The translations under genes were made by a program, and so were the position numbers. Positions 25,864-35,134 of a DNA stretch of 58,022 bases are shown here, in pieces. Under the pieces are notes generated by a model, which saw only the letters and a list, made by a program, of their open reading frames with translations, did not search any database and was not told the origin of the DNA. Source of the DNA: Clostridium lacusfryxellense (GTDB taxonomy: Bacteria > Bacillota > Clostridia > Clostridiales > Clostridiaceae); NCBI RefSeq assembly GCF_018861735.1, contig NZ_JAHLEB010000029.1, positions 1 through 58,022 on the forward strand. Reading direction: 5' to 3'. Positions within the stretch are counted from its first letter, which is position 1. Each line of letters opens with the position of its first letter.

Positions 25864-27321
25864 TTATTCAGCTAAAGTCAAATTTAATTTTATTGTCTTG
25901 TTATTTCTAACTAATTCCATTGTAACTATATCTCCTGCTTTATGAGTTCCTTTAATTTTATTTATCTCTTCTACAGTTTTAATATTTTGACCATCAAACT
26001 TTGTAATTATATCAGCAGGCAATATACCAGCTTTTTCTGCTGCACTGAATTCTTTAATTTGTGATACATATACTCCCACTGTCATATTATTATATTGCTT
26101 TGAAATTTCTTGAGTTATGTTCCGGCAAGTAATACCTATATTGAGTATTGGTTTAAGCAAATTATCAATTTTAGGGTTTATAGTATTTATAGGTATTGAA
26201 AACCCCAAACCTTCTACCCCTTCTTGACCAGTAGATGTAATTTTAGCCGTATTTATTCCTATAACTAGCCCCTTAGAATTAACAAGAGGACCACCACTAT
26301 TACCTGGATTAATTGCTGCATCTGTTTGGATAAATTTAAGATCTTTATTTTCAATACTTATTTGCCTATTAACTGCACTAACAACCCCAGTAGTAACAGA
26401 TCCAATTAATTCTTTTCCTAATGGATTTCCTATTGCAACTACTGATTCTCCTACTTCAAGAGCATCTGAATCGCCAAATACAGCCACACCAGGAACTTTA
26501 GTACCTTCTGCTAACTTGATTACTGCTACGTCTGCTGCAGCATCAAAATTGATTATTTTTGCAGAAACTTCCTTCCCATCACTAAGCATTACTTTAATGC
26601 TCTGAGCTCCACTTACAACATGATAATTTGTTAAAATATATCCATCTTCACTAAATATCATTCCAGTCCCAACACCTTCTTGAGCCTGGCTCTGGCCACT
26701 AATATCACCACTTACACTAGAACTATTTGTTGAAATTGCAACAACTGACGAACTTACTTTTTTTACAATTTGAGGTACTGTTAAATTTTCTGTACTAGTA
26801 TTAGTAATAAGCTTTGTACTCGCCTGAGTAGAGGCCTTAGTATCAGTAACTTGAGGTGTAACAGCGGTCTTTGTATCCTTCATCATATTCATTGTTACAA
26901 TGGCAGATCCAGCTCCTCCGAGTGTAGAACATATCACTCCTACTATTATGTATGATATTATTCTCTTCCCCATACCGCCTTTGTGTTTTTTATCCCTTTT
27001 GTCATTCTTCACATTTTGAGAATTTATCTCAGTATACTTAATTTCATCTACTTTTATAGGCCTGGTTTCACTTTCTCTATCTTTATATACATCTTCTTCC
27101 ACATTTACCTCTTGATTCTGCCTAACCTCTTGATTCTGCCTAACCTCTTCATTAGAATCATTAATATTTTCGCTAGTGTCATTATTTTCACCATTAATTA
27201 TATTATTATCCTCTATTGTACTTTCGTTATCTATTGCACTTTCGTTATCTATTATGTTTTCTTTATTTATTATGCTTTCATTTGTCTCATCTGTTTTATT
27301 ATTGTTTATATCATCACTCAT
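25864..27321 (-). CDS. htrA: HtrA/DegP-like membrane-anchored serine protease
   Basis: This is a protein-quality-control protease facing the outside of the membrane. The 485-aa product has an unusually long acidic Asn/Glu-rich cytoplasmic head (about 1-115), one membrane helix (about 123-145), a trypsin-like domain and a C-terminal PDZ domain (about 390-485). The catalytic triad is visible: His in LTNYHVVSG, Asp in DAAADVAVIKL, Ser in NPGNSGGPL. The head includes two short tandem peptide duplications encoded by 18-bp repeats. AAGGAGG precedes the ATG. Confidence 0.95.
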   Translation of the reverse strand: MSDDINNNKTDETNESIINKENIIDNESAIDNESTIEDNNIINGENNDTSENINDSNEEVRQNQEVRQNQEVNVEEDVYKDRESETRPIKVDEIKYTEINSQNVKNDKRDKKHKGGMGKRIISYIIVGVICSTLGGAGSAIVTMNMMKDTKTAVTPQVTDTKASTQASTKLITNTSTENLTVPQIVKKVSSSVVAISTNSSSVSGDISGQSQAQEGVGTGMIFSEDGYILTNYHVVSGAQSIKVMLSDGKEVSAKIINFDAAADVAVIKLAEGTKVPGVAVFGDSDALEVGESVVAIGNPLGKELIGSVTTGVVSAVNRQISIENKDLKFIQTDAAINPGNSGGPLVNSKGLVIGINTAKITSTGQEGVEGLGFSIPINTINPKIDNLLKPILNIGITCRNITQEISKQYNNMTVGVYVSQIKEFSAAEKAGILPADIITKFDGQNIKTVEEINKIKGTHKAGDIVTMELVRNNKTIKLNLTLAE

Positions 27322-27559
27322 ACTATTTGCCTCCTTATTTATTTATCATTGCAACTATTAGTCTTTGTTTATTTAAATAATACGTATTTCAATAAAAATT
27401 ATATTCATATAATTTTTATATTTTTTAACTTTCTATTTAACTTTATCTTTAATTATATTTTAAGACTTTTATGTTACAATTTAGTGGCAAATTTGTTAAC
27501 AAATTTTTAATATAAATGATTTATTTAACATCTTGTTCATATTTGTCAAGTCATTGTTA

Positions 27560-28786
27560 TTATTTTGCAGTATATAATTCTATTATTTTGAGTATTACTT
27601 CAACAGCTTTTTCCATTGCAAATGTAGGTATAAATTCATATTTACCATGAAAATTATGGCCACCTGCAAATATATTTGGTGTAGGTAGTCCCATAAATGA
27701 GAGTCTTGACCCATCAGTACCACCACGAATCGGAACCATTATAGGATTTATTCCTACTTGTTTTATAGCCAAGTAAGCTGTATCTACAATATGTTTAACT
27801 GGCTCTATTTTTTCTTTCATATTAAAATACTGATCTTTAATCTCTATTTCAACTGTACCATGACCATGCTTTTCATTTAGTTTATCAACTACATTTTTAA
27901 TATATCGTTTTCTATTTTCATAATTCGCATTATCAAAATCTCTTATAATGTACGTTAGTTTTGTTTCCTCTACTTCACCATTAATACTAATTAAATGGTA
28001 AAAACCCTCATAACCTTCCGTATTTGATGGTGTTTCATCAGAAGGCATTAAGTTGATAAATTCATTTGCAATAAGCGAGGAGTGTATCATTTTTCCTTTT
28101 GCTGACCCCGGATGAACATTTCTTCCATGAATACAAATTTTTGCTCCTGCGGCATTAAAATTTTCATATTCCAGCTCACCAATAGTTCCACCATCCATTG
28201 TATATGCAAAATCCGCTCCAAATTTTTCTACGTTGAACATGTCGGCACCACGACCTACTTCCTCATCTGGAGTAAATCCAATACAAATAATTCCATGTTG
28301 AATCTCAGGATTTTCCATTAAATATTCCATAGCAGCCATTATTTCTGAAACTCCTGCTTTATCATCAGCACCTAAAAGCGTTGTTCCATCTGTAGTTATA
28401 ATAGTTTTACCTACATAATTTTTTAATTCCGGAAAATCCTTTGGTGATAATACTATGCTATTTTCCTTATTTAATATAATATCTTGTCCGTCATAGTTTT
28501 CAATTAACTTAGGCTTAACATTACTTCCCGGCATATCTGGAGCAGTATCCATGTGGGCTATAAATCCTATAACCGGTATATTTTTTTCAATATTAGAATT
28601 AAGTGTAGCCATTACATATCCATTCTCATCTACACCTGCATTTTCTATACCCATTGCTTTTAGTTCTTTAACTAGTTCAATCGCAAGTAACATTTGCCCC
28701 GCTGTGCTTGGCACAGTATTTGAATCCTCATCAGATTTAGTATCATAACTTACATATTTCAAAAATTTCTCTACAACTTTTGACAT
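27560..28786 (-). CDS. pepT: Peptidase T (tripeptide aminopeptidase)
   Basis: This cytosolic M20B zinc peptidase removes N-terminal residues from tripeptides. The 408-aa product has the zinc ligands in FIAHMDTAPD (about 77-86), LLGADDKAGV and the catalytic EEVGRGA near residue 175, plus the C-terminal GGTDGSRLSFMGLPTPN. AGGAGATGG precedes the ATG. It starts 12 bp after the DUF1836 gene, so they form one operon. Confidence 0.96.
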   Translation of the reverse strand: MSKVVEKFLKYVSYDTKSDEDSNTVPSTAGQMLLAIELVKELKAMGIENAGVDENGYVMATLNSNIEKNIPVIGFIAHMDTAPDMPGSNVKPKLIENYDGQDIILNKENSIVLSPKDFPELKNYVGKTIITTDGTTLLGADDKAGVSEIMAAMEYLMENPEIQHGIICIGFTPDEEVGRGADMFNVEKFGADFAYTMDGGTIGELEYENFNAAGAKICIHGRNVHPGSAKGKMIHSSLIANEFINLMPSDETPSNTEGYEGFYHLISINGEVEETKLTYIIRDFDNANYENRKRYIKNVVDKLNEKHGHGTVEIEIKDQYFNMKEKIEPVKHIVDTAYLAIKQVGINPIMVPIRGGTDGSRLSFMGLPTPNIFAGGHNFHGKYEFIPTFAMEKAVEVILKIIELYTAK

Positions 28787-28798
28787 GTCCCCATCTCC

Positions 28799-29389
28799 TT
28801 ATTCTTTCTTTAAAAAATTATCGATTAATTTTTCTGCCATTCTCTTTTGCATATTAGCTTTATTAATAAGCACAAGCACCATTAATATTAATTCTATTAA
28901 CTCCCCATCTTCTTTTCCCATTTCTTTAATCTTTTCTTTTATAAATTCTGTGTCTTTATCTATATCAAGTGCAAACTCTTTATTTTGTACTCCTTTTATA
29001 TCTAAGAAGTTATTATATAAATCCTCTAATGGAATCGTGATGCTTTTAGGAGCTTTCACATCAATAATAGGATCAAATATTGTATTTATATCATTAATGG
29101 ATATAGTCTGTTTCAAATTATAAATAAGAGTAAGCAAAATCATATGTTCATTGGTATATTTCTTATTTTTTGCAGGCATTAAAACTTTGCCTTTAGTATA
29201 ATTATTAATCATAGTTTTAGTAAGGATTTTATCCTCTTCATTTCTTTTAAGGCTTCCAAGTTTATCATTAAAAAAGGTAGTAACTTGATCCATATATAAA
29301 TCCACACAAGGTATTTCAGCCAAACTAATATCTTTTGACCCTACTATTTCTTCTACCAATTTATTTAAACTTTCTTTGTTATAATTCAT
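28799..29389 (-). CDS. DUF1836 domain protein
   Basis: This 196-aa protein matches the DUF1836 pattern: a MerR-like helix-turn-helix stretch KTMINNYTKGKVLMP near residue 65, then KYTNEHMILLTLIYNLKQ. The family is predicted to be regulatory but is uncharacterised. It is the first gene of a two-gene unit with pepT. TGAGGTAG lies before the ATG. Confidence 0.85.
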   Translation of the reverse strand: MNYNKESLNKLVEEIVGSKDISLAEIPCVDLYMDQVTTFFNDKLGSLKRNEEDKILTKTMINNYTKGKVLMPAKNKKYTNEHMILLTLIYNLKQTISINDINTIFDPIIDVKAPKSITIPLEDLYNNFLDIKGVQNKEFALDIDKDTEFIKEKIKEMGKEDGELIELILMVLVLINKANMQKRMAEKLIDNFLKKE

Positions 29390-29631
29390 TATACTCTACC
29401 TCACTCTTGTTATATTTATTAAATTATATTTATACTATTATAACACTGTTGCTATTGATATTTGTTACTTTATATTGTAGTATTAATATATATCCTACAT
29501 AGTTTTCAAAACTACGTATAAGATTATAATAAATGGACAATATATGTTTAACTAATCTCATAAATAGTATTGCCTTATTCATAAAAAATTAGTTCTAATG
29601 AAAATATATATTAAATAAAGGAGTGAGTGAT

Positions 29632-30285
29632 TTGTTATCAAAATTTAGAGAACCCGTAAGTAGCCTTACACATTTACTAGGAGCATTTTTATCATTAATA
29701 GGCTTAGTAGTTTTAGTAAAATATTCATTAGACATAACAAATACATACAACACGATCATACTTGCAGTATTTGGAATAAGTTCAATATTACTTTACTGCG
29801 CAAGTACAACTTATCACCAGTCCTTGTCTTCACAAAAAGTTATTGGTGTCCTTAGAAGAGTAGATCATTCTATGATCTATGTTCTAATTGCCGGAACGTA
29901 TACTCCTATCTGCTTAATCGCTTTAAAGGGAACATTCGGAACCATTCTTTTTTTAGGAATTTGGGTTTTGGCTTTTGTAGGTATAATTTTAAAAATTGTT
30001 TGGTTTGATGCCCCTAGATTATTATACACTAGCTTTTATATTTTAATGGGTTGGATATCAGTTATAGCTATCGTACCCATTATAAAGGCTATAGGCTTAG
30101 GTGGCTTTATGTGGCTTCTATCCGGTGGTCTCTTTTACACAATAGGCGCGATTATATATGCCACTAAACGTCCCAAAATAAAACTACCACTTTTTGGTTT
30201 TCACGAGATATTTCATATTTTCATTTTGCTTGGAAGTCTTTGCCACTTTGTACTTATGTTTAAATACATAATGTACATTAACTAA
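29632..30285 (+). CDS. Hemolysin III family membrane protein (PAQR-like)
   Basis: The 217-aa product has seven membrane helices and the family motifs REPVSSLTHLLGAF at the N-terminus, STTYHQS (about residue 63), RRVDHSMIYVLIAGTYTP (about 83-100) and FHEIFHIFILLGSLCHF near the end, with the conserved His that bind metal in PAQR proteins. I prefer the TTG at 29632, which has AAAGGAG eight bases upstream, over the GTG at 29623. The stop overlaps the end of nth by 4 bp on the other strand. Confidence 0.88.
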   Translation: MLSKFREPVSSLTHLLGAFLSLIGLVVLVKYSLDITNTYNTIILAVFGISSILLYCASTTYHQSLSSQKVIGVLRRVDHSMIYVLIAGTYTPICLIALKGTFGTILFLGIWVLAFVGIILKIVWFDAPRLLYTSFYILMGWISVIAIVPIIKAIGLGGFMWLLSGGLFYTIGAIIYATKRPKIKLPLFGFHEIFHIFILLGSLCHFVLMFKYIMYIN

Positions 30286-30923
30286 TTTTTTTTACCTTTT
30301 CCATTTAGGAACTCACAGTAAGGCGCTATAGGACACTCCTCACAATTAGGTTTCCTAGCCTTACATATTCCTCGTCCATGCCATATGATATAATGGTGAG
30401 CATCACTCCACATTTTTTTAGGTATGTTTTTCATAAGCTGTTCTTCCACTATTTCAACATTTTTCCCAGTAGCAAGCCCAATTCTTTTTGAGACCCTAAA
30501 GACATGGGTATCTACAGCAATAGCAGGAATACCAAATGCATTAGACAAAACCACATTAGCCGTTTTTCTTCCAACCCCCGGAAGTTTTATTAGTTCTTCC
30601 ATTGTGCTGGGCACCTCGCCCTTATGGTTTTCTAATATAAGTTTCGTAGCTCCTAAGATATTTTTACTTTTATTGTTATAAAAGCCACAACTCTTGATTT
30701 TTTCTCCTAGCTGCTGGCTTGATAAAGTAATCATGGATTCAGGTGTATTGTACTGTTTATAAAGCTCCTTTGCCACAACATTTACCCGTACATCTGTGCA
30801 TTGTGCTGATAGTATTGTTGATATCAAAAGCTCATAATGAGACGAAAAATCTAACCCGCATTTTACCCCTGTATATGTCTCACTAAGAATCTTAAGTACT
30901 TCTTTAATTGTTTTTTTATTCAT
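30282..30923 (-). CDS. nth: Endonuclease III
   Basis: This bifunctional DNA glycosylase/AP lyase repairs oxidised pyrimidines. The 213-aa product has the helix-hairpin-helix LPGVGRKTANVVL with the catalytic Lys, the catalytic Asp in AVDTHVFRVSKR, and a C-terminal 4Fe-4S site CKARKPNCEECPIAPYC (Cys-x6-Cys-x2-Cys-x5-Cys). GGAGATA precedes the ATG. Confidence 0.96.
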   Translation of the reverse strand: MNKKTIKEVLKILSETYTGVKCGLDFSSHYELLISTILSAQCTDVRVNVVAKELYKQYNTPESMITLSSQQLGEKIKSCGFYNNKSKNILGATKLILENHKGEVPSTMEELIKLPGVGRKTANVVLSNAFGIPAIAVDTHVFRVSKRIGLATGKNVEIVEEQLMKNIPKKMWSDAHHYIIWHGRGICKARKPNCEECPIAPYCEFLNGKGKKN

Positions 30924-31013
30924 ATATATCTCCTACTTCACACTATTTAATTTATCTTTCATTATTTTATCACAATGGATATAAATATAACCTAACCTCT
31001 TAATAATTAATAA

Positions 31014-31055
31014 AAATACGCTGCTAACCCTTGAAAAGTCAACAACGTATATGTA
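31014..31055 (-). terminator. Probable terminator after plsC
   Basis: On the minus strand ATACGTTGTTGAC and GTTAGCAGCGTAT pair imperfectly, followed by TTTTTATT. It closes the cysK-cysE-queG-plsC direction of transcription. Confidence 0.6.
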
Positions 31056-31113
31056 TTACTCTTTATATATACTAACATTTACATCATATACTATAATACA
31101 AAATGTTATAAAA

Positions 31114-31818
31114 TTACTCGTTATCAGAATATACTCCCCTATACCGCTTTGGAAGCATAACAGCTATACTTGACATTATTTCAAACATAACCCTGTCATA
31201 ATACTCATTTTTATCCTCACCCTGATTTTTAATAGCAAGCGTAATAGGATCCCCAATTCTAATATTGACCTCTGCATGATGGAATCTTTCAGATGCCATA
31301 TCGATGTTAATAGGTAACAGCTTTTCTGTACCCCAAATACCCATCGGTACAATTCTTGCCTTTGATAATTTAGCCATTAATATTAGGCCCCTTTTGCCTT
31401 CTATCATTTTTCCACTTCTACTTCTTGTACCTTCTGGGAAAATCATAATGTTATTACCTTCTTTTAGGGTATTAACTATTTTAGATATAGCTTCCTTATC
31501 TGCTGAATTAGGTTTTAGTTGTATTGTTTTAGCTACATGAAACCCTAATTTAGTAAGTTTATTATCTGTAAGCTTTACACCGGCAACAAAAGTTACATTA
31601 TTGTCCTTTAGAAGTCTATTCATAACTATACCATCCGCATTACTTAAATGATTGCATATGAAAATTATTGGAGATTTTATGTCCTTAATCTTCTCCATAC
31701 CACTTGTTTTAATGTTTGCATATTTGTTAATATACGAATCTAATAATTTGGTTGCTATAAATGATACTACTTTATCCGGTAAAATGTCTATTATTCCTAA
31801 CATTACTTTCGGAACCAT
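31114..31818 (-). CDS. plsC: 1-acyl-sn-glycerol-3-phosphate acyltransferase
   Basis: This enzyme acylates lysophosphatidate in phospholipid synthesis at the membrane. The 234-aa product has the catalytic HxxxxD in ICNHLSNADG (about residue 52) and the substrate motif IFPEGTRSRSG (about 125-135). I chose the ATG at 31818, which has AAAGGTGG about seven bases upstream; the frame is open six codons further. It lies 38 bp after queG. Confidence 0.92.
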   Translation of the reverse strand: MVPKVMLGIIDILPDKVVSFIATKLLDSYINKYANIKTSGMEKIKDIKSPIIFICNHLSNADGIVMNRLLKDNNVTFVAGVKLTDNKLTKLGFHVAKTIQLKPNSADKEAISKIVNTLKEGNNIMIFPEGTRSRSGKMIEGKRGLILMAKLSKARIVPMGIWGTEKLLPINIDMASERFHHAEVNIRIGDPITLAIKNQGEDKNEYYDRVMFEIMSSIAVMLPKRYRGVYSDNE

Positions 31819-31856
31819 TTGAATTCCACCTTTCATAAAAAATAACTCTATAATTA

Positions 31857-32849
31857 TTATAATTTGAAATACTTTAAAAGTCTATAATAATAATCTCTTA
31901 TATACGGTGATGTATCCGTCTGCGTAGCTGAAATATCGTGTTTTCCCATACTAATCGTATTAATCATTGCATTTCTCTTAAGTATATTTTTACCTCTCCA
32001 GCCACATGAAGTTAATAAAAACTTTTCTTTAAATAATTTATTATCAATAGCAATAATTTCGTTCAATTTAACTCTTTCCATATGTTCATAAGGTTTAAGT
32101 TCTTCAATAGAACTTAATTCGATCTCTTTATTGAATGGACATACCTTTTGACAAGTATCACACCCAAATAATCTACCATTCAACTTTTCAAACCAATAAT
32201 CATCTATATTCTTTTTCTGAGTTATGTAGGACAAGCATATATTTGAATTGTTATTTACGCCTACTTTACCGGGTAGTATAGCTTTTGTTGGACATGCATT
32301 TAAACAGACCTCACAATCACCACATTTTTGATCAATTGGAATGTCAGGCTCTATTATCATATCTGTTATAATTTCCCCTAAAAAAACATATGAACCATAT
32401 TTTTGAGTTATCAATGTATTGTTTTTACCTATAAATCCAACTCCAGCAAGCTCTGCGATATACCTCTCAGGTAACGCGTTACTATCCACAATATTTATTG
32501 CTCGAAAGCCCATGTCTCTAATGAATTTACAAATCTTATCCATATAATCAGTTGTAACAATATGATAATCTCTCCCTAATGTATATTTTGAAAAACTCAC
32601 ATTATTACTAAAATCCAAATCATATAAATAAGGAAATGCAATAGTAATTATAGTTTTCCCTTCAGGCATATATAAAAAGGGATTTATCCTTTTATCTACA
32701 TCCTTCTCTTCAAATTCATTTACAAATCCACGTTTTTTTCTTTCGCTGAAATAAGGACTTAGCTCATGATATATCCTACACTCGCTAAATCCTATAACAT
32801 CTAGTCCATTTGTTTTACAAAATTCTATTATTTTTTCTTTATTACTCAT
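31857..32849 (-). CDS. queG: Epoxyqueuosine reductase QueG-like iron-sulfur protein
   Basis: QueG reduces epoxyqueuosine to queuosine in tRNA, using cobalamin and two 4Fe-4S clusters. The 330-aa product has LPERYIAELAGVGFIGKN (about 127-144), GDCEVCLNACPT and CDTCQKVCPFN as the two cluster motifs, and a short C-terminal helical region starting SCGWRGKNILKRNA. It is shorter than the 380-aa type with long HEAT repeats, so the specific QueG assignment is likely rather than certain. It lies 14 bp after cysE. Confidence 0.85.
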   Translation of the reverse strand: MSNKEKIIEFCKTNGLDVIGFSECRIYHELSPYFSERKKRGFVNEFEEKDVDKRINPFLYMPEGKTIITIAFPYLYDLDFSNNVSFSKYTLGRDYHIVTTDYMDKICKFIRDMGFRAINIVDSNALPERYIAELAGVGFIGKNNTLITQKYGSYVFLGEIITDMIIEPDIPIDQKCGDCEVCLNACPTKAILPGKVGVNNNSNICLSYITQKKNIDDYWFEKLNGRLFGCDTCQKVCPFNKEIELSSIEELKPYEHMERVKLNEIIAIDNKLFKEKFLLTSCGWRGKNILKRNAMINTISMGKHDISATQTDTSPYIRDYYYRLLKYFKL

Positions 32850-32863
32850 ATTATAATTCCCTT

Positions 32864-33448
32864 TTATATTACCATATCATTATATATTTTTTTAGTATTA
32901 CCTGCATAGTCCTTAACTTCTATTATTGTAATTTCATTTACAAAAATCACTCTAGCAGGTATTCCTACCGCAGTTGCTCTTGGTAATACATCTTTTAGAA
33001 CTACTGCATTTGCACCGATTTTACTACCTGCACCTATATTTATTGGTCCCAAAATTTTTGCACCCGCACCTACTACTACACCGCTACCTAAAGTAGGATG
33101 TCTTTTACCAGTATCTTTACCTGTACCACCTAGTGTTACCCCTTGATATAAAGTAACATTGTCTCCAATTTCTGTAGTCTCACCGATAACTACACCCGTT
33201 CCATGGTCTATAAATAATCCTTTCCCAATTTTAGCTCCTGGATGAATTTCTATTCCAGTAAAGAACCTAGCTGTTTGTGATAATGATCTAGCCATGAAAA
33301 ATCTTTTATGATTGAACAAAAAATGAGCTATTCTATACAATATAACAGCATGAATGCATGGGTATAATAATATTACTTCAACCCAATTCTTAGCTGCTGG
33401 ATCTTTTTCTAATATATTATCTATTTCATACTTTAACACTTTAAACAT
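32864..33448 (-). CDS. cysE: Serine O-acetyltransferase
   Basis: CysE makes O-acetylserine for cysteine synthesis. The 194-aa short-type product has an N-terminal helical part and a left-handed beta-helix of hexapeptide repeats from about residue 70, with the catalytic [12 protein letters not shown] and [15 protein letters not shown] lies before the ATG. It follows cysK by 187 bp, and both sit downstream of a cysteine T-box. Confidence 0.96.
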   Translation of the reverse strand: MFKVLKYEIDNILEKDPAAKNWVEVILLYPCIHAVILYRIAHFLFNHKRFFMARSLSQTARFFTGIEIHPGAKIGKGLFIDHGTGVVIGETTEIGDNVTLYQGVTLGGTGKDTGKRHPTLGSGVVVGAGAKILGPINIGAGSKIGANAVVLKDVLPRATAVGIPARVIFVNEITIIEVKDYAGNTKKIYNDMVI

Positions 33449-33635
33449 ATGATAATTCCTCCTATAGAATTATAGTTTGTAAATATCCAAATGTCTATTT
33501 TTAAATATAAATTTGGATATTTAAAACTTTCACACTTGGCACCTTTAAACAAATAAAAAGTCAGTATGTTAGTATATCCTCATGTGCCTTATCTATCTAT
33601 AGAATAGAAATAGATGTTTTTACCTAACTTTAAAA

Positions 33636-34547
33636 CTAGTCATATATACCCATTGAAATATACTTTTCTCCACCATCAGGTGCAACTGTAACAACTTTTT
33701 TGCCCTTACCTAATTTTTTAGCAACTTTTATAGCTGCTGCTATATTAGCTCCTGTTGAAATTCCTACTAATATACCTTCTTCTTTAGCCATTCTCTTTGC
33801 AATATCAAAGGCCTCTTCATCAGTAACTTTTATTATTTCATCAACTACACTCGCATCATATATATCTGGTGTAAAACCTGCTCCTATTCCCTGAATTTTG
33901 TGTGGACCAGGTTCTCCCCCTGATAAAACTGGAGATTTTACAGGTTCCACAGCAACAATTCTAATTTCTTTTCTAATTTCTTTTAATCTTTTGCCTACAC
34001 CGGTAATTGTTCCACCAGTCCCTACTCCTGCTACAAAAACATCTACGTCTTTTACGTCACTAATAATTTCCTCTGCAGTAGTAGCATAATGTTTTTCTGG
34101 ATTTGCTACATTAACAAATTGTTGCGGTATAAAATAATTGGGTTTACCTTCTGCTATTTCTTTAGCTTTATTTATAGCACCTTTCATACCTTTTGAACCA
34201 TCTGTAAGCACAAGTTGTGCTCCATATGCCTTAATTAAATTACGTCTCTCAACACTCATGCTATCAGGCATTACAATAATTACATCATATCCTTTAATTC
34301 TTCCAATCATAGCAAGAGCTATTCCCATATTTCCGCTAGTTGGCTCCACTACAGTAAACCCTTCTTTTAAAAATCCTAATTCTTCAGCTTTTTCTATCAT
34401 TCCAAGAGCGGCTCTATCTTTTATGCTTCCAGCTGGATTATATTTTTCTAATTTCACAAAAATATCAGCCATATCACCGTCAACTAATTTACTTAATTTT
34501 AAAACCGGTGTTGCTCCTATCATATCTAAAACATTGTTATACATCAT
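33636..34547 (-). CDS. cysK: Cysteine synthase A
   Basis: O-acetylserine sulfhydrylase combines O-acetylserine and sulfide. The 303-aa product has the PLP lysine in NPAGSIKDRAAL (about residue 43), the substrate loop TSGNMGIALA, where most family members have SGNTG, and the PLP phosphate loop GVGTGGTITGVG (about 173-184). AGGAGG precedes the ATG. A full T-box leader with a Cys specifier lies upstream. Confidence 0.96.
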   Translation of the reverse strand: MMYNNVLDMIGATPVLKLSKLVDGDMADIFVKLEKYNPAGSIKDRAALGMIEKAEELGFLKEGFTVVEPTSGNMGIALAMIGRIKGYDVIIVMPDSMSVERRNLIKAYGAQLVLTDGSKGMKGAINKAKEIAEGKPNYFIPQQFVNVANPEKHYATTAEEIISDVKDVDVFVAGVGTGGTITGVGKRLKEIRKEIRIVAVEPVKSPVLSGGEPGPHKIQGIGAGFTPDIYDASVVDEIIKVTDEEAFDIAKRMAKEEGILVGISTGANIAAAIKVAKKLGKGKKVVTVAPDGGEKYISMGIYD

Positions 34548-34681
34548 AATAATCTCCTCCTATTTATATTAAAAAATTTGTATTTAAAATTATCCATATT
34601 TATGCATTTATAAATTAATCTAATATATAAAATCAACACATTAATAATAGTTAATGTATCAAATTACAAGTTTTTGGGTAC

Positions 34682-34985
34682 AAAAAAAACTCCCTCAATA
34701 TTAGAGACGAAGTTTTACTTCGTGGTCCCACTCTAAGTTATAGTCACTAAATTGATTATAACGCCACTTTTTCAAGCACAACATTATGCTCTATCACTAT
34801 AACGGGTGAATCCCGATGCAGCCTACCTGAATCACGTAATAAATAACAACTTGTTATTTATTTCATGTGACTAATTCGGTGCATAACTCCAAAGGGCACT
34901 TCGTATAAGTTTCCATAAGAATCTTCTCATCTTTAGATTCTCTTTCTGTAAATCCCTCTTATATTACTTTCCTTTTTCACAGTAT
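34682..34985 (-). ncRNA. T-box leader, tRNA-Cys specific, upstream of cysK-cysE
   Basis: The minus-strand leader spans about 300 nt. It ends with the antiterminator region AGAGTGGGACCACG (RC of 34721-34734) and a terminator with a run of eight T (34682-34689). A long stem-I region lies toward 34985, and the likely specifier UGC (34881-34883) sits in GAGTTATGCACCG, a Cys codon followed by A, as expected. This fits uncharged tRNA-Cys relieving termination of cysK-cysE. The antiterminator deviates slightly from the common AGGGTGGNACCGCG. Confidence 0.9.
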
Positions 34986-35030
34986 TTTTTTATTATTTCC
35001 TAGTATTTCAGTATGAATTACTTTTACTTT

Positions 35031-35059
35031 ATTATATTCTTATCATCAAAATATGTCAA
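35031..35059 (-). promoter_or_regulatory. Promoter of the cys T-box operon
   Basis: TTGACA (35054-35059), a 17-bp spacer and TATAAT (35031-35036) on the minus strand form a consensus sigma-A promoter about 40 bp ahead of the T-box. Confidence 0.88.
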
Positions 35060-35101
35060 TAGTATTTTATTGGTTTAATAAAATGATTTAGGCTTTTATC
35101 T

Positions 35102-35134
35102 AAAAAAGAACTGTTAGACTAACCCAACAGTTCT
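35102..35134 (-). terminator. Terminator overlapping 3' end of the flavoprotein gene
   Basis: AGAACTGTTGG/CTAACAGTTCT followed by six T on the minus strand. The upstream arm lies within the last codons of the oxidoreductase gene. Confidence 0.85.

Noticed and set aside
26983-27510. Long open frame opposite the start of htrA
   Set aside because: It is the antisense of the low-complexity Asn/Glu head, encodes a Phe/Ile-rich string and has no ribosome site.
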